Shown here one piece after another: positions 18,198 through 24,922 of a stretch of DNA of 24,922 nt. Position 1 is the stretch's first letter; every line of letters starts with the position of its first letter. Made by a program: the position numbers and the translations under genes. The notes under the pieces were generated by a model. It searched no databases. It was not told the DNA's origin and worked only from the letters and a program-made list of their open reading frames with translations. Source of the DNA: DATBIO01 sp036556965 (lineage in GTDB: Bacteria > Acidobacteriota > Vicinamibacteria > Fen-336). Location of the stretch: positions 1-24,922 of the forward strand of contig DATBIO010000221.1 in the NCBI GenBank assembly GCA_036556965.1. The letters are read 5' to 3'.

Positions 18198-21100
18198 GGG
18201 ACCGCTCCCGTGGGCACGATGACGGGCGCCACGCCCTTGCCCGCCACGAAGGCGGTGAAGGCGGCCAGGTCGGTGGCCAGGGCCTGGTCGAGCCGGTCGA
18301 GGTGGGCGGTGAGCTCCCGGTCGAGCTCGGCGAACCGCTCCTGGGACTGCCGGGTGGGCCGGCCCTCCGCGCTGTCCACCACGCCCATCAGGTAGAGCAG
18401 CTGGTTGTCGATCTGGGGCGTGAAGTTGAGGATGTCCTGGCTCGCCTTGTTCTTCGGCTGCCAGAGCTGCTCTTCCACCGCGGTGAGCTTCTCCTTCAGC
18501 GGCCGCGCCGCCGCCGCCGCCCCTTCGCCGCGCCCCGCCGCCTCCAGGCGCGACACGAGGTCGTCCACCTGCTGGCGCACGGAGTGGATCTTGCGCAGCC
18601 CGGCGTGGCCGCGGTTGATCGCCCGCCACGAGTCGCGGGCCAGCGCGTAGCGGGCCGCGTGGTCCTCCGCCCGGGCGCGGCTGCGCGGGTCGGCGCGCAC
18701 CTCGAAGGAGACGGTGGAGCTCCAGTCCCCCACGGAGAGACGCGCCTGGTAGGCGCCGGGGGGCACGCGGGGCCCGGCCGCCGATCCCCAGAGCACGGCC
18801 TTGTCCACCACCTCGGCGTCGCCCAGGCGGAGGTCCCACACGAAGCGGTTGAGCCCCTTCCGTGCCTTGAGCGTGCGCGGCTCGAAGAGCTCGGGGAAGT
18901 ACTGGCGGAAGAGGCTCGGCGCCTGCCGCTCCTCCTTCTGGCTGGAGAGCGCGCGCAACACCTGGCCCGCGCCGTCCAGGATCTCGAGGCGCACCTCGGT
19001 CTTGCCCTTCTCCGAGAGGTCCTCCCCGAGCAGGTAGTGGATGACGGCGCCGAAGGGAGGGTTCCGCCCCTGGGCCTGGCCCTGTCCCCCGAACCCGCCC
19101 ACCCCCAGGACGTCCACCGCCGCCCGGGGCGTGAAGAGGTGGGCCTTGCCCGCCGCCACCTCCGCCTTGGTCTGGTGGAGCGGCGTCAGGTCGTCGAGGA
19201 TCCAGTAGGAGCGTCCCTGCGTGGCCACCACCAGGTCGTCGTCCTTGACCGCGAGGTCGGTGATGGGGGTGACGGGGAGGTTGAGCTGGAAGGGCTGCCA
19301 GCGCGCCCCGTCGTCGAAGGAGACGTACATTCCGAACTCGGTGCCCGCGTAGAGCAGCCCGCGCCGGCGCGGGTCCTCGCGCACCACGCGCACGAAGTGG
19401 GCGGCGGGGATGCCGTTGGCGCCGCTCGTGAGCAGGGCCCAGCTCGCGCCGTGGTCGTCGGTGCGGAACACGTAGGGCCGGAAGTCGTCGAGGCGGTACC
19501 GGTGGACGGCGACGAAGGCGCGTCCGGGCTGGTGCTGCGACAGCTCGATCATGTTCACCGTCCCCCACTCCGGCAGGCCGGCGGGGGTGACGTCCTTCCA
19601 GGTGCGTCCGTCGTCGCGCGAGAGGTGGACCCTGCCGTCGTCGCTGCCCGCCCACAGCTCGCCCCGGGCGTGGGGCGACTCCTCGAAGGCGAACACCGTG
19701 CCGTAGACCTCGACCCCCGTGTTGTCGCGGCTGATGGCGCCGCCCGAGTAGTCCTGGCGCGAACGGTCGTTGCGGGTGAGGTCGGGACTGGCCACCTCCC
19801 AGCTCTGGCCCTCGTCGCGCGAGCGGTGGACGTGGTTGGAGGTGGTGTAGAGCACGGAGGGGTCGTGGCGGGACACGCGGATGGGCGTGTTCCACTGGAA
19901 GCGGTAGCGGAGGTCGGAGGCGCGCTGGCCCACCGCCATCTGCGGCCACACCATGACCTCCTGCTCGACGCCCGTGCGGCGGTCGAAGCGGCCGAGGGAT
20001 CCCCCGTAGCACCCGGCATAGGTGATGTTGGGATCGCGCGGGTCCACGGCCACGGTGGCGCTCTCGCACCCGCCGGGCACGTACCAGTCGTCGCGCCCGA
20101 TGCCGCTCCCCGCCGCCCGGCTGGGGATGGCCACCGCCGTGTTGTCCTGCTGGCCGCCGTACAGCCAGTACGGGAACTGGTCGTCCACGGTGACGCGGTA
20201 CATCTCCGCGGTGGGCTGGTTGTCCTGGCCCGTCCAGGTGCGGCCCCCGTTGGTGGTGACGTTGGCCCCCCCGTCGTTGGCCTCGACCATGACCTCGGGG
20301 TCGTCGGGATGGATCCACAGGTCGTGGTTGTCGCCGTGCGGCGTGCGCACGGGAGCGAAGGTGCGACCCCCGTCCTCCGAGCGCCAGAAGGCCACGTTGA
20401 GCACGTACACCGTGCTCGCGTCCTTCGGGTCGGCGTAGACGTGGTTGTAGTACCAGGAGCGCGTGAAGAGGTTGCGGTCGCCGCTCACGAGGCGGAACGA
20501 CCTGCCGCCGTCGTCGGAGCGGTAGAGGCCGCCCTGCTCGGCGTGCTCCACGAGGGCGAAGACGCGGCCCGGGCGCGCGGGCGAAGCCGCCACCCCGATC
20601 TTCCCCTTGCTGCCCGGGGGCAGCCCCTCCGTCAGCGGCTGCCAGGTGTCGCCCCCGTCCGTCGTCTTCCACAGGCCCGACCCGGGCCCCCCGCTCACCA
20701 TGGTCCAGGGCTGGCGCAGCGCCTCCCAGGTGGCGGCATAGAGGACGCGGGGGTTGTCCGGCTCCATGGAGAGATCCACGGCGCCCGCCTTCTCGCCGAC
20801 GTAGAGGACCTTCTCCCAGTTGCGCCCGCCGTCGCGGGAGCGGAAGACGCCGCGCGTCTTGCCGGGTCCGAAGGCATGCCCGAGCACCGCGACGTAGACG
20901 AGGTCGGGGTTGCCGGGGTGGACCTGGATGCGTCCGATCTGTCCCGCGTCGCGCAGGCCCACGTGGGTCCAGGTGGCGCCGGCGTCGGTCGACTTGTAGA
21001 CGCCGTCGCCCGGAGAGACGTTGCCACGGATGCAGGCGGAGCCCATGCCCACGTACACCACGCTCGGGTCCGAGGGCGCCACCGCCACCGCCCCCACCGA

Positions 21101-21502
21101 CGCGCTGCCGAGCGCATCGCCCTTGCGCACCGGCGGCTCGGCCTTCGGCGCCTCGGCGGCGGGCGGCGTCTCGCCCATGGGCCGCGGGGCGGGCGGCGCC
21201 TTGTCCACCCGCACCTTGTCCGTGACGTTGCGCCAGGTCAGCCCGCCGTCCGTGGTCTTCCACACGCCGCCGCCCGTGGTGCCCATGTAGAACGTCCGCC
21301 GGTCCTGGCGGACGCCGGCCACCGCCGTCGAACGGCCGCCGCGGAAGGGGCCGATCAGCCGGTACTCCATGGCCTGGAACAGCTCGTCGGCGTAGGCCGG
21401 ACCCGCGGGCGTGGCCGGGGCCGGGGCCGGGGCCGCGGGGCGGGCGGCGCCGGCGAGAACGAGAGCGGGCAGCAGGGCGGCCCGGAGGGTGGGTGGGCGC
21501 AT
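18194..21502 (-). CDS. exported VPS10/BNR-type beta-propeller protein (copy 2)
   Basis: A 1102-residue paralogue of the protein at 8345-11629. Seen: a signal sequence (residues 1-22) followed by a short PAPAPAPATPAGP stretch encoded by a CCGGGG-type repeat (about 21415-21440), then at least eleven Asp boxes (TTDGGLTW, STDAGATW, SRDGGRNW, TTDGGDTW, SEDGGRTF, TTNGGRTW, SRDDGRTW, SFDDGARW), a proline-rich insert (about 100-130) inside the first blades that copy 1 lacks, and a C-terminal Ig-like region (PPGAYQARLSVGDW) and helical bundle. It lacks the charged Glu/Lys insert of copy 1. Function unknown; similar proteins are common in Acidobacteriota and Gemmatimonadota. ATG 21502 has AAGGAGGAG just upstream. 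The downstream acyl-CoA ligase overlaps its stop by 4 nt. Confidence 0.9.
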   Translation of the reverse strand: MRPPTLRAALLPALVLAGAARPAAPAPAPATPAGPAYADELFQAMEYRLIGPFRGGRSTAVAGVRQDRRTFYMGTTGGGVWKTTDGGLTWRNVTDKVRVDKAPPAPRPMGETPPAAEAPKAEPPVRKGDALGSASVGAVAVAPSDPSVVYVGMGSACIRGNVSPGDGVYKSTDAGATWTHVGLRDAGQIGRIQVHPGNPDLVYVAVLGHAFGPGKTRGVFRSRDGGRNWEKVLYVGEKAGAVDLSMEPDNPRVLYAATWEALRQPWTMVSGGPGSGLWKTTDGGDTWQPLTEGLPPGSKGKIGVAASPARPGRVFALVEHAEQGGLYRSDDGGRSFRLVSGDRNLFTRSWYYNHVYADPKDASTVYVLNVAFWRSEDGGRTFAPVRTPHGDNHDLWIHPDDPEVMVEANDGGANVTTNGGRTWTGQDNQPTAEMYRVTVDDQFPYWLYGGQQDNTAVAIPSRAAGSGIGRDDWYVPGGCESATVAVDPRDPNITYAGCYGGSLGRFDRRTGVEQEVMVWPQMAVGQRASDLRYRFQWNTPIRVSRHDPSVLYTTSNHVHRSRDEGQSWEVASPDLTRNDRSRQDYSGGAISRDNTGVEVYGTVFAFEESPHARGELWAGSDDGRVHLSRDDGRTWKDVTPAGLPEWGTVNMIELSQHQPGRAFVAVHRYRLDDFRPYVFRTDDHGASWALLTSGANGIPAAHFVRVVREDPRRRGLLYAGTEFGMYVSFDDGARWQPFQLNLPVTPITDLAVKDDDLVVATQGRSYWILDDLTPLHQTKAEVAAGKAHLFTPRAAVDVLGVGGFGGQGQAQGRNPPFGAVIHYLLGEDLSEKGKTEVRLEILDGAGQVLRALSSQKEERQAPSLFRQYFPELFEPRTLKARKGLNRFVWDLRLGDAEVVDKAVLWGSAAGPRVPPGAYQARLSVGDWSSTVSFEVRADPRSRARAEDHAARYALARDSWRAINRGHAGLRKIHSVRQQVDDLVSRLEAAGRGEGAAAAARPLKEKLTAVEEQLWQPKNKASQDILNFTPQIDNQLLYLMGVVDSAEGRPTRQSQERFAELDRELTAHLDRLDQALATDLAAFTAFVAGKGVAPVIVPTGAVP

Positions 21503-21573
21503 GCTCCTCCTTGCGGTCGATGGCGCGGAGGCGAAGCTTACATCGCGCGGCGCCGCTCGGCCTACGCCCCGCC

Positions 21574-21609
21574 CCCGAGGAGAGCGGCCACGCCGCGGTC
21601 GTCCTCGGG
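21574..21609 (-). terminator. compound hairpin downstream of methyltransferase gene
   Basis: CCCGAGGA (21574-21581) pairs with TCCTCGGG (21602-21609), enclosing a second stem GCGGC/GCCGC (21584-21596). It starts 23 nt past the methyltransferase stop on the minus strand and precedes the propeller gene, a reasonable end for the upstream operon. No T-tract. Confidence 0.45.
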
Positions 21610-21632
21610 CACGGGGGTCACTTCGCCACCGC

Positions 21633-22256
21633 TCAGGCCGGCGTCGCCTGACCCTGGTAGATGAAGGTCCCCCACGCGGCCACGCGCGGTCCGGGCAGGT
21701 AACCGGTGGCCAGCTCGCGGATGTCGAAGCCCGCGGCCCGGATCAGGTCGTCCGTCGTGCGGCTCAGGTGGCATCCCCCGGCGATCCGGTGCCACACCGG
21801 GTCGAGGCGGTGCTGCCACCGCGCGATCGCGGGCTCCGGCGAGAGCCCGTGCTCCGCGAAGATGAGGACGCCGGAGGGGACGAGGACGCGGCGCAGCTCG
21901 CGCAGCGTATCCGGGGGCGATCGGACCGAGCACAGGGTCCAGGTCATGACCGCCGTGTCGATGCTGTGGCTGGCGAGAGACAGCTCTTCCGCGGAGCCTT
22001 CGTGGAGCACGACGGGGAACGACGCGGCCCGGGCCCGCGCTTCCGCCTGGCGGAGCAGCTCGGGCGACGGGTCGATCCCGTCCACGCGCGTCACCGCGGG
22101 CCCGTAGAAAGGGAGGTTCATCCCGGAGCCGATGCCGATCTCCAGCACGCGCCCCCGGGCCCGAGGGATCATCACTGCCCGGCGGGCGGTGACCCCCTCC
22201 TGGCGCATGCCCAGGTTGATCAGGCGCGGCACGACGAGGCGCGCGTAGAGTCCCAT
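21633..22256 (-). CDS. class I SAM-dependent methyltransferase
   Basis: A 207-residue Methyltransf_11-type enzyme. Seen: motif I VLEIGIGSGMN (37-47), acidic residue Asp62 in GIDPSPE that would bind the ribose of SAM, the SIDTAVMTWTLCSV strand, and LRRVLVPSGVLIFAEHG (121-137). The overall pattern (LYARLVVPRLINLGMR at the N-terminus, RLDPVWHRIAGGCHLSR late) resembles the small METTL7-like and phospholipid/ubiquinone-type methyltransferases; the substrate is unknown. The start ATG 22256 is preceded by GGGGAAG with GGAGG a little further upstream. It lies 24 nt downstream of the aminotransferase gene, so the two are probably cotranscribed. Confidence 0.92.
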   Translation of the reverse strand: MGLYARLVVPRLINLGMRQEGVTARRAVMIPRARGRVLEIGIGSGMNLPFYGPAVTRVDGIDPSPELLRQAEARARAASFPVVLHEGSAEELSLASHSIDTAVMTWTLCSVRSPPDTLRELRRVLVPSGVLIFAEHGLSPEPAIARWQHRLDPVWHRIAGGCHLSRTTDDLIRAAGFDIRELATGYLPGPRVAAWGTFIYQGQATPA

Positions 22257-22280
22257 CTTCCCCGCCTCCCGGGCGGGCGA

Positions 22281-23624
22281 TCAGGCCGTGCGCGGGCGGC
22301 CCTGCCACTCCGCCATGGCGGCCACGAAGCGATCGAGGTCGGCGCGCGAGTGGTAGATGTGCGGCGACAGCCGCAGCCGCTGCGGCGCCGTGCCGCGCAC
22401 GCGGATGCGGTGCCTGGCGGCCATCCACCGCTGCAGGGCGGGGCGGTCGAGGGCGGCGAAGTCCACGCAGAGCAGGGCGGCGGTGTAGTCCGCGCCGGGC
22501 GCGGAACGGACCTCCGCCCCCGGCACCGCCCGGACCTGCCCCTTCAGGTACGCGTGCAGCTCGCGCAGGCGCCTCTCCACGCGCTCCGTCCCCAGCGCGC
22601 GCCGGTACTCCACGGCCGCGGCCAGACCGGCCAGCAGCGCCGCGCCCGTGGAGCCGAACTGCTGGAACCGGCCCGCGCGCAGCGAGCGGTCGTCCCAGCC
22701 CCCGGTGGCCATGGTGGACCAGATGCGGTCGATGACCTCGTCGCGCACGTAGAGGAGCCCGCAGCCCGGCGGGGCCAGCAGCCACTTGTGCGGGCTGGAG
22801 ACGTAGACGTCGCAGCCGATGGCCTTCACGTCCACGGGCAGCTGGCCCACGGCGTGGGCGCCGTCCACCTCGGTGAGGAGGCCGTGCGCGCGCCCCCAGG
22901 CGCACAGCCGCGCCGCGGGCAGCACCGTGCCCGTGGGGCTGGTGATGTGGCTGAAGAAGAGGACCCGGGTCCGCGGCGTGCGCTGCGCCTCGAACCGCTC
23001 GACGAGGTCGTCGTCGCTGGTGGGAGGCAGCGGGAGGGCAACCTGCTTCACCACCACGCCGTGCCGGCGCGCCCTCAGCAGCCAGGGGCTGATCCCGCTG
23101 GGGTGCTCCTGGTCGGTGGTCAGCACCTCGTCGCCCGCGGACAGGTCGAGGCCGTTGGCCACGCAGCTCAGGCCCTCGGTGGCGTTGCGGGTGAGGGCCA
23201 GCTCCTCCACCGCGCAGTTGACGAGCTGCGCCACCGGCGCCCGGTACTGGTTCCACGGCCCGTAGCCCCAGAGCGGGTACTCCTCGGGGTCGTCGTGGGT
23301 GACCTCCAGGCGGGCGTCCGTGAGCGCGGCCTCGAAGAAGGCGCGCAGCACGGGCAGGGGCATGGATCCGATGGTGCCGTTGTTCAGGTACACGTACCCC
23401 GGCTCGAAGGTGAACTGGCGGCGGACCTGCGCCCAATAGGCCTCGGGGTCGCGCGCGAAGAGGGAGTCGTCCGGCGTGGCCGGCTCGGCGCCGCAGAGGA
23501 AGCGCTCGACCAGCCGCGCGGCGCGCCGGGGCGGCGCCTCGGCGAGGGCGGCGAGCAGGGGCGCGGGCAGCGCCCCCAGGGGGGCGATCGCGCCCAGCGC
23601 CTGCAGGAATCCGCGGCGTTCCAT
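22281..23624 (-). CDS. Tat-exported class V aminotransferase-fold PLP protein
   Basis: A 447-residue PLP-dependent enzyme of the class V aminotransferase/isopenicillin N epimerase-like group. Seen: an N-terminal twin-arginine-type signal (ERRGFLQALGAIAPLGALPA), NNGTIGS (81-87), NATEG (147-151), DGAHAVGQ (254-261) with Asp254 positioned for the pyridine nitrogen, and the Schiff-base Lys280 in SSPHKW. All core PLP residues are present, so it should be active; the substrate (amino acid, cysteine-like or epimerase) cannot be told. ATG 23624 follows GGAGG by 5 nt. Tat export fits a cofactor that must be inserted before transport. It starts 30 nt after the diguanylate cyclase gene and precedes the methyltransferase by 24 nt, suggesting a three-gene operon. 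Confidence 0.9.
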   Translation of the reverse strand: MERRGFLQALGAIAPLGALPAPLLAALAEAPPRRAARLVERFLCGAEPATPDDSLFARDPEAYWAQVRRQFTFEPGYVYLNNGTIGSMPLPVLRAFFEAALTDARLEVTHDDPEEYPLWGYGPWNQYRAPVAQLVNCAVEELALTRNATEGLSCVANGLDLSAGDEVLTTDQEHPSGISPWLLRARRHGVVVKQVALPLPPTSDDDLVERFEAQRTPRTRVLFFSHITSPTGTVLPAARLCAWGRAHGLLTEVDGAHAVGQLPVDVKAIGCDVYVSSPHKWLLAPPGCGLLYVRDEVIDRIWSTMATGGWDDRSLRAGRFQQFGSTGAALLAGLAAAVEYRRALGTERVERRLRELHAYLKGQVRAVPGAEVRSAPGADYTAALLCVDFAALDRPALQRWMAARHRIRVRGTAPQRLRLSPHIYHSRADLDRFVAAMAEWQGRPRTA

Positions 23625-23654
23625 GGGGCCCTCCGGGAAATGCGAGCGGCGATT

Positions 23655-24824
23655 CTACGGCGGCGGCCCCGGCGGCGGCGCTTCGTCCGCGCTCACCACC
23701 CGGTTGCGGCCGCCGCGCTTGGCGGCCAGGAGGCGGCGGTCCGCCGCCGCCAGCAGCCCCGCGGCGTCCCCCCCCTCCGCGGGGAAGGCCGCGCAGCCGG
23801 CGCTCAGGGCGAGCAGGACCAGGCCCTGCCGCGTGGCCATGGGCGAGGCGGCGACGCGGCGGCGCACGCGCTCGGCCTGCTCGTGGCCGCCCGCCAGGTC
23901 CGTGTCGGGCAGCACGAGCACGAACTCCTCTCCGCCCCACCGCGCGATCACGTCCTCCTTCCGGCTCTCCTCGACCAGCAGGCGGGCCACGTGCCGCAGG
24001 GCGAGGTCGCCGGTGGCGTGGCCGAAGCTGTCGTTGACGGTCTTGAAGCGGTCGAGGTCCAGGAAGGCCAGCGTCAGCGGCCGGCCCGTGCGCCCGGCGC
24101 GCGCGACCTCCGCGGCCAGCCGCTCCTCGAAGTAGGCGCGGTTGGCGAGGCCGGTCAGGCGGTCGGTGCCGGACACGTGCATCAGGCGCTTGGTGCGCAG
24201 GACCATGCCCGCGGCCAGGGCGGTGGCCGCCACCAGGAGGATGAGGCGGCCGGCCTGTATGGGCCAGTTGAACACGTTCTGGCCGAAGGCCAGGTCGCCC
24301 CGCGGCAGGTCCCAGCGGGTGACGATCCAGGCCAGCAGGGCCGCGTACTCGGCCACGGCCAGGGCGCCGGTGGCGAAGCAAAGGCGCAGGTCGAAGCGCA
24401 GGCAGGTGGCCAGGATGTGCAGCATGTAGATCTCCCACACCACCATGCTGTTCACGGCGATGAGGGGCCGGCCGGCCACCGCGAAGCTGGCGAGGGTGGC
24501 CGTCACCAGCGTGACGTCGAAGGCGCTGGTGAGGAAGGGGAGCCCGGGGATGTCCTGGCCGCGCCGCACCATGCGCGCGATGACGAGCGAGACGAGCAGC
24601 CCCAGCACCGCGGCCACGAGGCCGATCCAGACCTCCGTGGGGCTGTCCGGCCAGGCGGCGAGGATGATGATCGGGACCAGGCTCAGGGTGGCGAAGAACA
24701 CGAGCCGGATGGCCGCGATCAGCCGCTCGCCCCCGGCGGCCGCCTCCAGGAGCGCGTCGTCCGGGGGCGCGAGCAGGGCCGCGAGCTGGCCGAGTACGCG
24801 CACGTGCCGCGAATGTTGCCCCAA
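23655..24824 (-). CDS. membrane diguanylate cyclase (GGDEF)
   Basis: A 389-residue enzyme making c-di-GMP from two GTP. Seen: about six hydrophobic spans between residues 33 and 208, then a GGDEF domain (about 217-376) with DRLTGLANRAYFEE, FLDLDRFKTVNDSFGH, the active-site GGEEF (297-301) and an inhibitory RxxD site RKED (288-291) exactly five residues upstream, so product feedback inhibition is expected. No classical sensory domain is recognisable in the membrane part. The longest start is TTG 24824, with only a weak GGA upstream; a GTG about seven codons later is an alternative, so the true start is uncertain. It lies 37 nt after the permease stop and 30 nt before the aminotransferase start. 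Confidence 0.93.
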   Translation of the reverse strand: MGQHSRHVRVLGQLAALLAPPDDALLEAAAGGERLIAAIRLVFFATLSLVPIIILAAWPDSPTEVWIGLVAAVLGLLVSLVIARMVRRGQDIPGLPFLTSAFDVTLVTATLASFAVAGRPLIAVNSMVVWEIYMLHILATCLRFDLRLCFATGALAVAEYAALLAWIVTRWDLPRGDLAFGQNVFNWPIQAGRLILLVAATALAAGMVLRTKRLMHVSGTDRLTGLANRAYFEERLAAEVARAGRTGRPLTLAFLDLDRFKTVNDSFGHATGDLALRHVARLLVEESRKEDVIARWGGEEFVLVLPDTDLAGGHEQAERVRRRVAASPMATRQGLVLLALSAGCAAFPAEGGDAAGLLAAADRRLLAAKRGGRNRVVSADEAPPPGPPP

Positions 24825-24861
24825 TTCCAGGTCGCCATTCGCGGCGACGGCCCGGGGCGCG

Positions 24862-24922
24862 CTACTCCGAGCGCAGCGCGGAGGCGGGGTCGATGGCGGC
24901 GGCGCGCCAGGCAGGGACCAGG
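24862..24922 (-). CDS. C-terminal end of a MacB/FtsX-type ABC permease (partial)
   Basis: Only the last 19 codons and the TAG (24862-24864) fall inside the window; the gene continues past the right edge. The residues LVPAWRAAAIDPASALRSE match the conserved C-terminal end of FtsX/MacB-type permeases (PARRAAxxDPxxALRxE), including the acidobacterial duplicated orphan permeases. The orphan-permease assignment depends on sequence beyond the window. Confidence 0.75.
   Translation of the reverse strand, partial: LVPAWRAAAIDPASALRSE

Noticed and set aside
16359..21263. 1634-codon frame that would fuse an N-terminal extension to the acyl-CoA synthetase
   Set aside because: Upstream of 18197 this frame is Arg/Pro/Gly-rich shadow sequence of the propeller gene; homology to ligases starts only after the GTG.
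18302..21664. 1120-codon open frame on the plus strand
   Set aside because: Antisense to the second propeller gene and overlapping the methyltransferase end; no domain, low-complexity composition.

Overview
This is a very GC-rich (roughly 70% or more), gene-dense bacterial chromosome segment with almost all coding on the minus strand. The mix suggests Acidobacteriota, or a similar high-GC soil/aquatic lineage. Supporting signs are an Oar-like TonB-dependent receptor with a carboxypeptidase-regulatory N-terminus, two large secreted VPS10/BNR beta-propeller proteins, a PknB-type kinase, a PadR/HAAS pair, and the last 19 codons of a MacB/FtsX-type permease at the right edge. This placement is inferred from family habits, not from a search. 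I see no mobile element, CRISPR array or prophage.

Left part (102-4610, minus): four genes form a probable cell-envelope operon. In transcription order they are an outer-membrane barrel protein, a cupredoxin-like lipoprotein, a small Cys/His-rich exported protein and the Oar-like receptor. The first three are joined by 1-nt stop/start overlaps. The ligand-rich small proteins suggest metal (perhaps copper) handling. This is the least familiar system in the window.

Next (4672-8104, minus): an exported SH3b protein with a lipocalin-like C-terminal barrel lies just upstream of a membrane Ser/Thr kinase with an extracytoplasmic TPR-containing tail. A divergent promoter region (8105-8344) separates them from the first giant beta-propeller protein on the plus strand (8345-11629). 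That gene ends at a perfect hairpin and converges on the dnaX-ybaB operon.

Centre (11681-16299): the housekeeping block runs SRP RNA, dnaX, ybaB (minus), the common bacterial order but without recR next to ybaB. Upstream are a membrane-anchored lytic transglycosylase and a divergent tRNA-Ser(GGA). The tRNA abuts a PadR/HAAS membrane-protein operon that carries a near-perfect palindromic operator.

Right part (16359-24922, minus): a second giant beta-propeller gene is translationally coupled (GTGA) to a long-chain acyl-CoA synthetase. Upstream of it is a probable operon of a six-TM diguanylate cyclase, a Tat-exported class V aminotransferase and a SAM methyltransferase, preceded by the end of the permease gene.

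Several starts are non-ATG: kinase GTG, ybaB TTG, acyl-CoA synthetase GTG, diguanylate cyclase probably TTG.
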